NCBI GenBank assembly: GCA_016871135.1 | Contig: VFZQ01000197.1 | Span: 1 to 8,429, forward strand | DNA from: Acidobacteriota bacterium | GTDB taxonomy: Bacteria; Acidobacteriota; Terriglobia; Bryobacterales; Bryobacteraceae | DNA length: 8,429 nucleotides | Reading direction: 5' to 3' | In this document: positions 8,301 to 8,429 of the stretch, in pieces | Position numbering within the stretch: the first letter of the stretch is position 1 | Layout: the number at the start of each line of letters is the position of its first letter | Program-made: the position numbers and the translations under genes | The notes under the pieces: generated by a model | What the model saw: only the letters and a program-made list of their open reading frames with translations | Databases searched by the model: none | What the model was told of the DNA's origin: nothing

Positions 8301-8429
8301 ATCTATTCCTGCTTTACCTTCTGCTGCTGAAGGCCACCGCGACGACTTTCACCGGTGGTACGTCGCTCCCTGTGATCCGCGAAGACTTCGTCGTCGAGCG
8401 CAAACTCATCACCGATCAGCAACTTTCGA
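8297..8429 (+). CDS. Chromate transporter family protein, second half-size subunit (partial)
   Basis: The frame opens at the ATG of an ATGA overlap with the preceding gene and runs off the right edge, giving 44 complete codons. It begins with a hydrophobic segment (MNLFLLYLLLLKATATTFTG) and continues GTSLPVIREDFVVERKLITD. The pattern LLLKATxTTFxGxxSLPVIRxD is characteristic of the start of a CHR domain, so this is the partner half of a split chromate transporter. Confidence 0.82.
   Translation, partial: MNLFLLYLLLLKATATTFTGGTSLPVIREDFVVERKLITDQQLS

Overview
The window is GC-rich, roughly 60% or more by eye, and tightly packed with genes. It reads as a chromosomal segment of a free-living Gram-negative bacterium. 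The best guess for the lineage is Acidobacteriota of the Solibacter/Bryobacter type. That guess rests on gene style: a PQQ beta-propeller dehydrogenase with an N-terminal haem c domain, an enolase-superfamily sugar-acid dehydratase behind a twin-arginine leader, and two half-size chromate transporters. No marker gene proves it.

Layout from left to right. Bases 1-45 hold the start of a leftward gene of unknown function with a good ribosome binding site. Bases 46-243 are a divergent intergenic region with short direct and inverted repeats. Two rightward genes follow: a divergent PrmA-type methyltransferase (244-1029) and an enolase-superfamily enzyme most like L-rhamnonate dehydratase (1056-2327). 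The latter meets, stop codon on stop codon, a leftward secreted cytochrome c/PQQ dehydrogenase (2324-4426). Upstream of that, also leftward, are a RelE/ParE-type toxin and its overlapping antitoxin (4481-5093), tRNA-Phe(GAA) (5137-5212), a single-chain class I fumarate hydratase (5225-6739) and a HlyD-type adaptor (6751-7746). From a 26-bp divergent gap, two overlapping half-size chromate transporter genes run rightward; the second is cut by the window end.

Functional view. The fumarase is central metabolism. The dehydratase and the PQQ dehydrogenase suit oxidative use of sugars or alcohols, the latter passing electrons to cytochrome c in the periplasm. They are convergent, so they are not one operon. 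The toxin-antitoxin pair is the clearest accessory element and sits just past the 3' end of a tRNA gene.

Most of the window is ordinary genome content; I do not see a large undescribed system. The points most worth checking are the antitoxin with a HicB-like body paired with a RelE/ParE-type toxin, and a recurring TAnnnT hexamer ending 8-11 bases before five start codons (and 9 bases before the tRNA), which suggests leaderless or very short-leader transcripts.
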